From contig NZ_SNYL01000012.1 of the NCBI RefSeq assembly GCF_004363315.1, positions 1 to 64,000 on the forward strand: 64,000 nucleotides of DNA, read 5' to 3'. Below, one piece after another: positions 29,286-36,881 of this stretch. The notes under the pieces are model-generated. The model saw only the letters and a program-made list of their open reading frames with translations. It was not told the DNA's origin and did not search any database. How positions within the stretch are numbered: the stretch's first letter is position 1; each line of letters begins with the position of its first letter. The DNA comes from Tepidicella xavieri. Its GTDB lineage: Bacteria; Pseudomonadota; Gammaproteobacteria; Burkholderiales; Burkholderiaceae_C. Both the position numbers and the translations under genes were made by a program.

Positions 29286-30635
29286 TCAGGAAGCGGGCAG
29301 CCAACCCACGGACATGGCCAGTGCAATGACCGCGGCCGCCAACACGATGCTCAATACCGTGCGCAGCAGCCAGATGATCAAGAGGTGGGACACCCGCAGC
29401 GGGATGCCGGTGGCCAGGATGCAGGGAATGCAGCCCGACAGGAACAGCACCATGCTCACCGACACGATCGCGGCCAGGGCGCGCACGGCAAACTCCGCGT
29501 CTTTGAGCAGGATGGCGGGCAGGAACATTTCGGCCAGGCCGGAGGCAAAGGCACCGCTGGCTGTACTGGCGCCAGTGGTCCCAAGAAAAGCGTCGGCCAG
29601 CATCAAGGCAGGTTTGAGCAACAGACCCACCCACTCGAATATAGGGGTGAATTTGGCCAGGCACAGACCAGCGAAGCCCACAGCCAGAATGCTGGCCACC
29701 ACCGTCGCCGACATGCGCAGCCCATCGAGCAGATTGCCCCACAGCATGCGATGCAGCGGCTCGCGGCTGGTGTAGCGTTCGATGCCTGCATCCAATGCGC
29801 GGCTCAGGCGGCTGCGCGTGCTCGGGGCTTCGGGAGCCACATCCTGGTGCGGCAAGCCAGAGATGGGCGGCAGATAGGCCGTGATGGCGGTCACGGCAAA
29901 GGTGACGAACAGCGTTGCCCAGAAATAGAAGGTCCAGTATTCCATCAGCCCCAGTGTGCGGGCCACCACCACCATGAACGTGGCCGAGACGGTGGAGAAG
30001 CCCGTGGCAATCACCGCCGCATCCCGCACCGAATAGCGGCCTTGCGCATACATCTTGCTCGTGACCAGCAGACCCACCGAGTAGCTGCCCACGAATGAGG
30101 CGACTGCATCCAGGGCCGAGTGCCCCGGTGTGCGGAACAGCGGCCGCATGACGCGCTGCAGCAGCACGCCAATGATTTCCAGCAGCCCGAAGCCCAGCAG
30201 AAACGTCAAAGCCAATGCACCGATCGGGATCAGCACCCCAACGGACAGGGCCAGTCGTTCGAACAGGAAGGGCAGCATGTCGCGCTGGTTGGCCCACTCA
30301 GGCGTCAGACCGGACAGATGCACGACGGCCAGCCCAAGCCCAGCCCACTTGATGGCGGTGAACAGCGCCGTCCCCGCGCTGCGCCGCCAGGAGCCGTCCC
30401 AGAGCGGGCGCACGGCCGCCCACGCCATCAGCGCCATGATGAACACCACAGCCAGCAGGCGCTGCTCGCGCACGATATAGCTGCTGAGGTGGTCCACCGG
30501 AATGGTACGGCGCCCACCAAGCTCGATCTGGGCGAAGAACAAGAACACGCCCAAGCCGCTGAACAGCAACAGCTTGATCAGGTTGAGGGCGCGACCGCTG
30601 CGCAGCGGGCTGGAGTCCAGCGACAGGTCTTTCAT
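29286..30635 (-). CDS. YjiH-family membrane protein, candidate hut transporter
   Basis: Polytopic membrane protein of 449 residues with nucleoside-recognition (Gate) domains of the YjiH family. At least nine hydrophobic segments are visible, with FGLLEIIGVLLQRVMRPLF and SYSVGLLVTSKMYAQGRYS in the first Gate half and AFLGTTGASTASGAFASGLAEM in the second. It is the first gene of the hut operon, directly downstream of the HutC-type operator, so a role in taking up histidine or urocanate is a reasonable inference; no member of this family is known to me with that activity. The ATG at 30635 is preceded by GAGGAGA. Confidence 0.85.
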   Translation of the reverse strand: MKDLSLDSSPLRSGRALNLIKLLLFSGLGVFLFFAQIELGGRRTIPVDHLSSYIVREQRLLAVVFIMALMAWAAVRPLWDGSWRRSAGTALFTAIKWAGLGLAVVHLSGLTPEWANQRDMLPFLFERLALSVGVLIPIGALALTFLLGFGLLEIIGVLLQRVMRPLFRTPGHSALDAVASFVGSYSVGLLVTSKMYAQGRYSVRDAAVIATGFSTVSATFMVVVARTLGLMEYWTFYFWATLFVTFAVTAITAYLPPISGLPHQDVAPEAPSTRSRLSRALDAGIERYTSREPLHRMLWGNLLDGLRMSATVVASILAVGFAGLCLAKFTPIFEWVGLLLKPALMLADAFLGTTGASTASGAFASGLAEMFLPAILLKDAEFAVRALAAIVSVSMVLFLSGCIPCILATGIPLRVSHLLIIWLLRTVLSIVLAAAVIALAMSVGWLPAS

Positions 30636-30652
30636 GGGGTCTCCTCGTTTAA

Positions 30653-30681
30653 TCTATACAAATCAACTCGTTTAAATACAA
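30653..30681 (-). promoter_or_regulatory. Predicted sigma-70 promoter of the hut operon
   Basis: On the minus strand TTGTAT (30681-30676) and TATAGA (30658-30653) are separated by 17 bases and point to the yjiH start at 30635. The -10 hexamer overlaps a TATACAA half-site resembling the HutC palindrome. A 9-base direct repeat CTCGTTTAA occurs at 30644-30652 and 30667-30675. Confidence 0.45.
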
Positions 30682-30683
30682 GT

Positions 30684-30693
30684 TGTATATACA
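30684..30693. promoter_or_regulatory. Candidate HutC operator
   Basis: TGTATATACA is a perfect ten-base palindrome (extended context GTTGTATATACATT) between the divergent hut operon and hutC. It resembles TTGTAT/ATACAA-type sites reported for HutC. It abuts the predicted hut -35 element, which fits repression that is relieved by urocanate. Confidence 0.6.
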
Positions 30694-30769
30694 TTATCGA
30701 TGTGATGGACCCATCGCGTCAATACAATAGAGGCTCATCGCCCTCCGTACAAACCCGCATTGCTCAACC

Positions 30770-31471
30770 ATGCCTGCCGCCGTTCCGGCCTACCAACAGA
30801 TCAAGGACCATGTGCTGGCGCAGATTCACGCCGGTGTGTGGAAGGAAGGCGATGCCATTCCTGGCGAGGAGGCGCTGGCGCGGCAGTTTGGCGTCTCGCG
30901 CATGACGGTCAACCGCGCCATCCGCGAACTCAGTGATGAGCAGATCGTCGAGCGGGTGCAGGGCTCGGGCACCTATGTGGCGCAGCAGAAATACCAGTCC
31001 ACGCTGGTGGAGATCCGCAACATCGCCGACGAGATCGCGGCACGCGGGCATCGGCACCGCAGCGAGTTGCACCGGCTCGAACGCCTCAAGGCCAGTCCCG
31101 TACTGGCCCGGCGTTTTGGGTTGACGGGGGGCGGGACCTTGTTTCATTCCGTGGTGGTGCACTTCGAAAACGATCAGCCGATTCAGGTGGAAGACCGCTA
31201 CGTCAATCCGCAGGTGGCTCCGGACTATCTGACGCAGGATTTCGCCACCCAGACGCCCAACGCCTACCTCATGCGCGTGGCGCCGCTACAGGCCGTCAGC
31301 TTCGAGATCGAGGCCCGCCTCCCGCCCCCCGAGGTGGCCGAACTGCTGCACATGCCGGCGCACGACCCTTGTCTCGTCTTGCACCGGCAGACGCATTCCC
31401 AGGGGCAGGTGGCCTCCTATGCCACGATGTGGCACCCGGCATCGCGCTATCGGTTCACCGGTCGTTTCTGA
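30770..31471 (+). CDS. hutC: Histidine utilization repressor HutC
   Basis: GntR-family repressor of 233 residues. The N-terminal winged helix includes WKEGDAIPGEEALARQFGVS, RMTVNRAIRELSDEQIVERV and GSGTYVAQ; the C-terminal UTRA ligand domain has LVEIRNIADEIAARGHRH and QVEDRYVNPQVAPDY, typical of HutC proteins that bind urocanate. It is divergent from the hut operon across a 134-base region with a near-palindromic operator. A TACAAT -10-like box lies at 30723-30728. Confidence 0.94.
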   Translation: MPAAVPAYQQIKDHVLAQIHAGVWKEGDAIPGEEALARQFGVSRMTVNRAIRELSDEQIVERVQGSGTYVAQQKYQSTLVEIRNIADEIAARGHRHRSELHRLERLKASPVLARRFGLTGGGTLFHSVVVHFENDQPIQVEDRYVNPQVAPDYLTQDFATQTPNAYLMRVAPLQAVSFEIEARLPPPEVAELLHMPAHDPCLVLHRQTHSQGQVASYATMWHPASRYRFTGRF

Positions 31472-31489
31472 CCGGCAGAAGGAGCGCTG

Positions 31490-32557
31490 TCAACGAACCA
31501 CCAGCCGCAGGCCGTCGTTGCCCACGGCGTCGATACGACCGATGTCGGCGGCTTGCTCGAAACCGTGGCGCCGGAAGACGGCCAGCACCTCGTCCACGCT
31601 GTCGGGGGCGCACGCCACCAGCAGCCCGCCGCTGGTCTGAGGGTCGGTCAGCAGGGCTTGATCGATGGGGTCGAGGCCCGCGTCCAGCCGGACTTCGTGC
31701 CCGAAGGCGGCCCAGTTGCGGCCCGAGGCGCCCGTGACCATGCCCCGGGTCGCCAGGTCGCGCACGCCCTCGATCAACGGCACCCGGGCCATGTCGAGAT
31801 GGATGCAGGCGTCGGCGCCGCGGGCCATTGCCAGGGCATGGCCGGCCAAGCCGAATCCGGTGACATCGGTCAGGGCATGCACGCCGGGCAACGCGGCCAG
31901 CTCCGGGCCGGGGGTGTTGAGTTTCGTGGTGTGGGCGATCATCTGCGCGTAGCCATCGGGGCTGAGCGCGTCTTTTTTCAGGGCGGCCGACAGCACGCCC
32001 ACCCCCAGGGGCTTGCCCAGCACCAGTCGGTCGCCCACCTGGGCATCGGCGTTGCGCTTGACGCGGTTGGGGTGGACCAACCCGAGGGCCACCAGGCCAT
32101 AAATCGGCTCCACCGAGTCGATGGTGTGGCCGCCAGCAATCGGGATGCCTGCTGCCCGGCAGACCGATTGCCCACCTTCCAGAATTTGACCGATGGTCTG
32201 GACCGGCAACACATTCACCGGCATACCTACCAGCGCCAGCGCCATGATGGGCGTGCCGCCCATGGCATACACGTCGCTGATGGCGTTGGTGGCGGCGATG
32301 CGGCCGAAGTCGAACGGGTCGTCCACGATGGGCATGAAGAAATCGGTCGTGGCGATCAGCGCCTGTTCGTCATTGAGCCGATACACGGCCGCATCGTCGG
32401 CGGTTTCGATGCCCACCATCAGCTCCGGTGGGATGGGCATGGCCGAGGTGCCGCGCAAAATCTCGCTGAGCACGCCCGGCGCGATCTTGCAGCCGCAGCC
32501 CCCGCCGTGCGAGAGGCTGGTCAAGCGGGGCGTGGAGGAGGGAGATGAGGCATTCAT
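31490..32557 (-). CDS. selD: Selenophosphate synthase (SelD; SenC of a selenoneine cluster)
   Basis: Makes selenophosphate from selenide and ATP. The 355-residue protein has the flexible N-terminal active-site loop SHGGGCGCKIAPG with catalytic Cys21 (not Sec) and Lys24, the metal/ATP element TTDFFMPIVDDPFDFGRIAA, GGHTIDS and LTDPQTSGGLLV. Next on the same strand, 42 bases upstream, is the SenB-like glycosyltransferase, and then senA and egtD, so it likely plays the SenC role in selenoneine synthesis. No SelA, SelB or SelU is present in the window, so supply to tRNA or selenoproteins cannot be judged. Ends 18 bases from the convergent hutC. Confidence 0.93.
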   Translation of the reverse strand: MNASSPSSTPRLTSLSHGGGCGCKIAPGVLSEILRGTSAMPIPPELMVGIETADDAAVYRLNDEQALIATTDFFMPIVDDPFDFGRIAATNAISDVYAMGGTPIMALALVGMPVNVLPVQTIGQILEGGQSVCRAAGIPIAGGHTIDSVEPIYGLVALGLVHPNRVKRNADAQVGDRLVLGKPLGVGVLSAALKKDALSPDGYAQMIAHTTKLNTPGPELAALPGVHALTDVTGFGLAGHALAMARGADACIHLDMARVPLIEGVRDLATRGMVTGASGRNWAAFGHEVRLDAGLDPIDQALLTDPQTSGGLLVACAPDSVDEVLAVFRRHGFEQAADIGRIDAVGNDGLRLVVR

Positions 32558-32599
32558 GGGGCGCGGGATTCGGAAACAGGACAGAAAAACAAATGGGTT

Positions 32600-33634
32600 T
32601 CAGGCGCGGATGGGCGAGTCGTTCAACGCGGCGCAGAGCACGCGCCGCAGGGCTTGCGTCTCGGTCGCTGGCGCGAACAGGGGCGCCCTCAGCGCACATT
32701 GTGCGCGCAAATGGCTCCACCCTGTGCCGGCGGAGGCCAACCCCATGCGTTGCTGCTCGGTCCGACACCGGCGCAGCCAGGCACAGGCCGTCGGCACGTC
32801 GCCAGCGGGAAAATAGCCTGCATAGTCTTGCCCCAGCATGCCGATGTTGCCCGGCACTTTAGACGCCAACACGGGGGTGCCGCTGGTCACGGCCTCCATC
32901 ACCACATGGGCGCCGCCCTCCATCTGGCTGGGGTGCAGCAACAGGTGCGCGCGCTGGATGCGCCGTCGGGCCGCTTCATGCGGCACGCTCCCGAGCCAGC
33001 GGTAGTGAGGGCAGGCTGCCGCGGTGGCCTGGGCTTGCACGCCCAGTTCCGCATCCAGCGCATGGCCCAGGTGATCGATGCGGATGCCCTCATCGGACGA
33101 GAGCTGGCGAGCGATCTCGAACACCGTCTGGGGCGACTTTTCCGGGCGCAAGTGGCCCACCACCACCACACGCAGGTGTCGATCGGTGCGGGGCAACGCT
33201 GCGCGCGGCGTGCAAGATTGGTACACCACGTGGGCTTTGGCCCGATGGGCCGCCGGCAACGCCAGCGGGGCCTGGTCTTGCAGCACGATGAGCCGATGCG
33301 CCAACGCCAAAGCGCGCTGGGCGCTGGCGTCTTGCGCAATGTCGCGGTACAAATCGGTACCTGTCAGCGCCAGCACCAAGGGCCGATCGGGGTGGTGCTC
33401 GGCCCAGGCCACGATCGAGGCGGCGGATCGCCTGGCATGCAAGGCCAGCAGCAGGTCGGTGTCGTCGGCATCGGCCACGACGCCATCGGGCCAATGCCGG
33501 GCCAGCCGCACCCGGTACACTGGGCGCAGCATCCGCGCCCAGCGCCGGGCGGTCTGCCAGTTGCCGTTGTTGGCGTCGGCCAGCGCGGGCGTGACGATGC
33601 ACACGGATGGGGGCAGAGACACGGTGGACACCAT
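32600..33634 (-). CDS. senB: SenB-like glycosyltransferase (selenosugar synthase)
   Basis: GT-B-fold glycosyltransferase of 344 residues. In described sen clusters SenB joins selenophosphate with a UDP-sugar to make a selenosugar, the selenium donor for SenA. Motifs seen: N-terminal VCIVTPALADANNGNWQTA, the domain junction VVVVGHLRPEKSPQTVFEIA, and the donor-site EGGAHVVMEAVTSGTPVLAS. It sits between selD and the EgtB-like gene, the diagnostic context. ATG 33634 is chosen; it lies in the same CCATGG as the senA start on the other strand, so any promoter must lie inside senA unless a later start is used. Assignment is by family plus neighbourhood. Confidence 0.82.
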   Translation of the reverse strand: MVSTVSLPPSVCIVTPALADANNGNWQTARRWARMLRPVYRVRLARHWPDGVVADADDTDLLLALHARRSAASIVAWAEHHPDRPLVLALTGTDLYRDIAQDASAQRALALAHRLIVLQDQAPLALPAAHRAKAHVVYQSCTPRAALPRTDRHLRVVVVGHLRPEKSPQTVFEIARQLSSDEGIRIDHLGHALDAELGVQAQATAAACPHYRWLGSVPHEAARRRIQRAHLLLHPSQMEGGAHVVMEAVTSGTPVLASKVPGNIGMLGQDYAGYFPAGDVPTACAWLRRCRTEQQRMGLASAGTGWSHLRAQCALRAPLFAPATETQALRRVLCAALNDSPIRA

Positions 33635-34889
33635 GGCAAGCATTGTGACCGATTCGGCCATCAGCGCGCAGGCTTGGATTGCACGCTGCGGTGGCCGTGC
33701 CGAACTGGCCCAGGCTTTGCGAGAAAGCCGAGAGCGCACGCTGCAAGGGTTGCAGGCGTGGGCGCAGGCGCTGGGGCCAGATTGCCGCGTGCCCTATGCG
33801 CCCGAGCTCAATCCCCCGCTGTGGGAGGCCGGTCATGTGGGGTGGTTTGCCGATTGGTGGGTTGCCCGCTACTCCCAGCGGCATTGGGGTGTGGAGGCCG
33901 ATCCAGACGCTCCCCGGGCGGCTGCGCGACAGTCGGCCCGTGGGGTGGATGCCGATGCCCTCTACGATTCCAGCCGCGTGGCGCATGCACAGCGCTGGCA
34001 GTTGCCGCTGCCGGACTGCAAGGCCGTGCAGGAGGATTTGCTGGCCAGTCTTGAAGACACGCTGCAGGCGCTCGATGCGGCTGTCGCCGATGACCGTGGC
34101 CTCTATGTGTTCCGGCTGGCGCTGTTTCACGAGGACATGCATGCCGAGGCCGCGGCTTACATGGCCCAGACCCTGGGCGTGGACTGGCCCCTACCTACAC
34201 ACATGCCGCCTGACGGCGCTGCCGCGCCTGCGCAGACGGAGTTGTTCGTGCCCGGGCAGTCGGTGCAGCTCGCCTGGCAGGGGTCAGGCTTTGCCTTCGA
34301 CAATGAATTGGCCGATGCCGTGCAGAGGATGCCGCCTTTCCGCATCGATGCCGGCGCGGTCAGTTGCGGACGCTTTCTTCCTTTCGTCGAAACCGGTGGC
34401 TACCGCGAACGCCGCTACTGGAGTGAAGCCGGTTGGGCTTGGGTGCAGGCCCAGGGCCGCCATGCGCCACGAGACTGGCGCCGCCATGCCGGGCAATGGC
34501 AGGTGCGTCTGGGCTCGACTTGGCAAGCGCTGGACCCCCAGGCCGCCGCCAGCCATCTCAGCCGGCACGAAGCCGAGGCGTGGTGCCGCTGGGCTGGCCG
34601 GCGTTTGCCCACCGAAGCCGAATGGGTGTGCGCCGCCTTGGCGCTGCCGGACACTTTCGTTTGGGGCCAGGTGTGGGAGTGGACCGCCAGCCCCTTCATG
34701 CCCTTCGATGGTTTCGTCCCCCACCCTTATCGGGACTATTCCCGGCCTTGGTTCGATGGGCGGCCGGTGCTCAAGGGGGCCAGCCGAGCCACGCACCCCC
34801 GGCTGCGGCACCCGCTGTACCGCAACTATTTCACTCCGGAACGCTGCGACGTGTTCGCGGGCTTTCGCAGCGTGGCGTCAGCCGATTGA
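33633..34889 (+). CDS. senA: SenA-like selenoneine synthase (EgtB homologue)
   Basis: Non-haem iron oxidase of the EgtB family, 418 residues. In sen clusters SenA joins hercynine and a selenosugar oxidatively, leading to selenoneine. The N-terminal DinB-like domain has His68 (WEAGHVGWFADWW) and the HxxxHxE iron motif HEDMHAE (His166, His170, Glu172). The C-terminal formylglycine-generating-enzyme-like domain includes FRIDAGAVSCGRF, RRLPTEAEWVCAA, WEWTASPFMPFDGF and GGS-like KGASRATHP near the end. Upstream GTG 33624 is an alternative start. Its 3' end overlaps the convergent egtD by 64 bases. An ordinary ergothioneine EgtB is the alternative; neighbouring selD and senB favour selenoneine. Confidence 0.85.
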   Translation: MASIVTDSAISAQAWIARCGGRAELAQALRESRERTLQGLQAWAQALGPDCRVPYAPELNPPLWEAGHVGWFADWWVARYSQRHWGVEADPDAPRAAARQSARGVDADALYDSSRVAHAQRWQLPLPDCKAVQEDLLASLEDTLQALDAAVADDRGLYVFRLALFHEDMHAEAAAYMAQTLGVDWPLPTHMPPDGAAAPAQTELFVPGQSVQLAWQGSGFAFDNELADAVQRMPPFRIDAGAVSCGRFLPFVETGGYRERRYWSEAGWAWVQAQGRHAPRDWRRHAGQWQVRLGSTWQALDPQAAASHLSRHEAEAWCRWAGRRLPTEAEWVCAALALPDTFVWGQVWEWTASPFMPFDGFVPHPYRDYSRPWFDGRPVLKGASRATHPRLRHPLYRNYFTPERCDVFAGFRSVASAD

Positions 34890-35881
34890 GCCCGCGCCCA
34901 GAACACGCTGAACCACTGTTGCGCATCACTCCAGTGGGCGCGGGGATCGAAGCCGGCCGATTGCAGCAGTTTCGCAAAGCCGGCGGGCGTCCACTTGTAC
35001 GCATTTTCGGTGTGGATGCGCTCGCCATTGGCAAAGTGGCGTTCTCCGCCCGGCCAGCGCACGCTCTGTGCCGCCGTGCTTTCCAAATGCATTTCAATGC
35101 GCGACGCCTGCTCGTCGAACACGGCCACGTGCCGCCATTGCCTGGGCGCAAAGTCCGATCCAATGAGCCGATTCACATGCCGCAGCAGGTTGCGATTGAA
35201 CGCCGCGGTCACGCCCAGCGCGTCATCGTAGGCCGCCAGAAGCAGATCCACCGGCTTGAGTCGGTCCACCCCGATGAGCAAGCCCCCACCCGGTCCGCCC
35301 AACTGGCAGACCGCATGCGCCTGCCTCAACAGGCGCAGCGCCTCCTCGGGCGTGAAATTGCCGATGCTCGACCCGGGGTAGAAAATCAACCGGGGCCGAT
35401 CGGTCAAGCCCTGGGCTTGCAGCCATGCCGTGGCCTCATCCGGCCAAGCCAATGAGGTGGAAAAGTCCAGCCCCAGCCCCAGCATGGGCAAAGACGGGTG
35501 GCGTTGCTGAAGGCTGCTTAGGGCCTCGCGAACGAACGCCACCGATATGTCCACCGCCACATAGCCGGCTGGGCGTAGCACGGGGAAAAGACGCGCTGCC
35601 TTGGTACAGCAGCCGGCGCCCAGGTCGATGAGCACGGCCTGGGGAGGCACTTGCATGGCGATGTCGGCCGCTGCAGACGTGAAGATGGCGGCCTCGGTCC
35701 GGGTGGGATAGTACTCTGGCAGTGCCGTGATCGCGCTGAACAGGCGCGAGCCGAGCTCATCGTAGAAAAATTTGGGCGCGATATGGGCCGGGGATTGTCG
35801 CAGCCCATCGACGATTTCGTGCCGCACGGCGGCATCATCGGCATGGTGGCGCTGCAGGAAGGTGGGTTGCGGATGGCTCAT
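34826..35881 (-). CDS. egtD: L-histidine N-alpha-methyltransferase
   Basis: Trimethylates histidine with SAM to hercynine, the backbone of ergothioneine and selenoneine. The 351-residue protein has the family start KFFYDELGSRLFSAITALPEYYPTRTE (first part at about residues 38-50), the SAM site VLIDLGAGCCTKAARLF, the motif RLIFYPGSSIGNFTPEEA and GGLLIGVDRLKPVDLLLAAYDD. I use ATG 35881 (MSHPQPTFLQ). The last 64 bases run antisense into the end of senA. It is divergent from the selenate-type transporter, across a region with a 16-base inverted repeat. Confidence 0.94.
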   Translation of the reverse strand: MSHPQPTFLQRHHADDAAVRHEIVDGLRQSPAHIAPKFFYDELGSRLFSAITALPEYYPTRTEAAIFTSAAADIAMQVPPQAVLIDLGAGCCTKAARLFPVLRPAGYVAVDISVAFVREALSSLQQRHPSLPMLGLGLDFSTSLAWPDEATAWLQAQGLTDRPRLIFYPGSSIGNFTPEEALRLLRQAHAVCQLGGPGGGLLIGVDRLKPVDLLLAAYDDALGVTAAFNRNLLRHVNRLIGSDFAPRQWRHVAVFDEQASRIEMHLESTAAQSVRWPGGERHFANGERIHTENAYKWTPAGFAKLLQSAGFDPRAHWSDAQQWFSVFWARAQSADATLRKPANTSQRSGVK

Positions 35882-35918
35882 GGGCTTGCAATGACTATGC
35901 ACAGTGTATGCCCATGAC

Positions 35919-35934
35919 ACCGCTGGACAGCGGT
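35919..35934. repeat. Inverted repeat between egtD and the transporter operon
   Basis: ACCGCTGGACAGCGGT is a perfect inverted repeat with seven-base arms and a GA centre. It lies in the 97-base divergent intergenic region, 45 bases before the transporter start and 38 bases before the egtD start. It could be an operator shared by both directions; no T-run follows that would make it an obvious terminator. Confidence 0.5.
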
Positions 35935-35978
35935 TTTCCGGTCTAATTCAGATGTTTTCATTTTTTTGAGGGCAGGAC

Positions 35979-36863
35979 ATGAGCCAGACAGGGACTCGCG
36001 TCAAGGTCACCCGCCGTTGGCTGGTGGGGGTGGGTGTGGGAGCGTGGTTGTGGAGTGCGGCCGGCTGGGCCCAGGCGCAGGCCGTGCTGCGCGTGACCAC
36101 CATCCCCGAAGAAGCGGCCACCGAGCAGGTGCGCAAGTTCACACCGCTGGCCGCTTACCTGGAGCGACAACTGGGCATGAAGGTGGAGTTCAACCCGGTC
36201 AACGACTACCCCGCCGCGGTGGAAGCGCTGGTCAACAAGCGGGTGGATCTGGTGTGGTTTGGCGGCTTCACCCATGTGCAGGCCAACCGCCGTTCGGGCG
36301 GCAAAATCGTGCCATTGGCGCAGCGCGAGGAAGACACGCGCTTTCAGTCGGTGTTCATCGCCAAGACGGATTCAGGCATCCGCACTCTGGCCGATCTCAA
36401 GGGCAAGCAAGTGTCTTTCGGCTCGGCCAGCAGCACCTCGGGGCACCTGATGCCGCGCAGCTTCCTGCTGCAAGCCGGCATCGACCCCGAGCGGGATTTC
36501 CGTCGCGTGGCTTTCAGTGGGGCGCACGATGCCACCATCGCCTCGGTCGTCAGCGGCAGGGTCGATGCCGCGGCGCTCGACATCACAGTGTGGCGCAAGT
36601 TCGTGCAGGAAAACAAGGTGGATACGCGCGCGGTCGATGTGTTCTACACCACGCCGCCGTTCTTCAATTACAACTGGTCGGTGCATGCCGACATGCCCGT
36701 GGAACTGCAGCAGCGCATCAAAAACGCGCTGCTGGCGCTCGATCCGGCCATCCCGGAGCATGCGGAAATCTTGCGCCTGAACCGGGCCACGCGCTACGTG
36801 CCCACCCGCCCCGAAAACTACCAGGGCCTCGAAGCCGCCGCACGCAGCGCCGGGCTGCTTTGA
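35979..36863 (+). CDS. PhnD-like periplasmic binding protein, putative selenate/selenite transport
   Basis: Exported solute-binding protein of 294 residues, related to phosphonate receptor PhnD. The N-terminus VTRRWLVGVGVGAWLWSAAG is a signal peptide with a twin-arginine-like RRW, ending near AQAQA. Family features are LRVTTIPEE, LVWFGGFTHVQANRR, SFGSASSTSGHLMPR and FNYNWSVHADMP. A branch of this family is annotated as putative selenate-binding because it recurs beside selD; here it is divergent from egtD and next to the sen genes, which supports that reading. No phosphonate-degradation genes (phnGHIJ) are present. Followed 18 bases later by its ATPase. Confidence 0.82.
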   Translation: MSQTGTRVKVTRRWLVGVGVGAWLWSAAGWAQAQAVLRVTTIPEEAATEQVRKFTPLAAYLERQLGMKVEFNPVNDYPAAVEALVNKRVDLVWFGGFTHVQANRRSGGKIVPLAQREEDTRFQSVFIAKTDSGIRTLADLKGKQVSFGSASSTSGHLMPRSFLLQAGIDPERDFRRVAFSGAHDATIASVVSGRVDAAALDITVWRKFVQENKVDTRAVDVFYTTPPFFNYNWSVHADMPVELQQRIKNALLALDPAIPEHAEILRLNRATRYVPTRPENYQGLEAAARSAGLL

Positions 36864-36881
36864 GCGACCAGGCAGAGCCGC

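Noticed and set aside
33633-34889. Ordinary ergothioneine sulfoxide synthase EgtB
   Set aside because: The iron motif is shared, but no egtA, egtC or egtE lies nearby while senB and selD do, which favours SenA.
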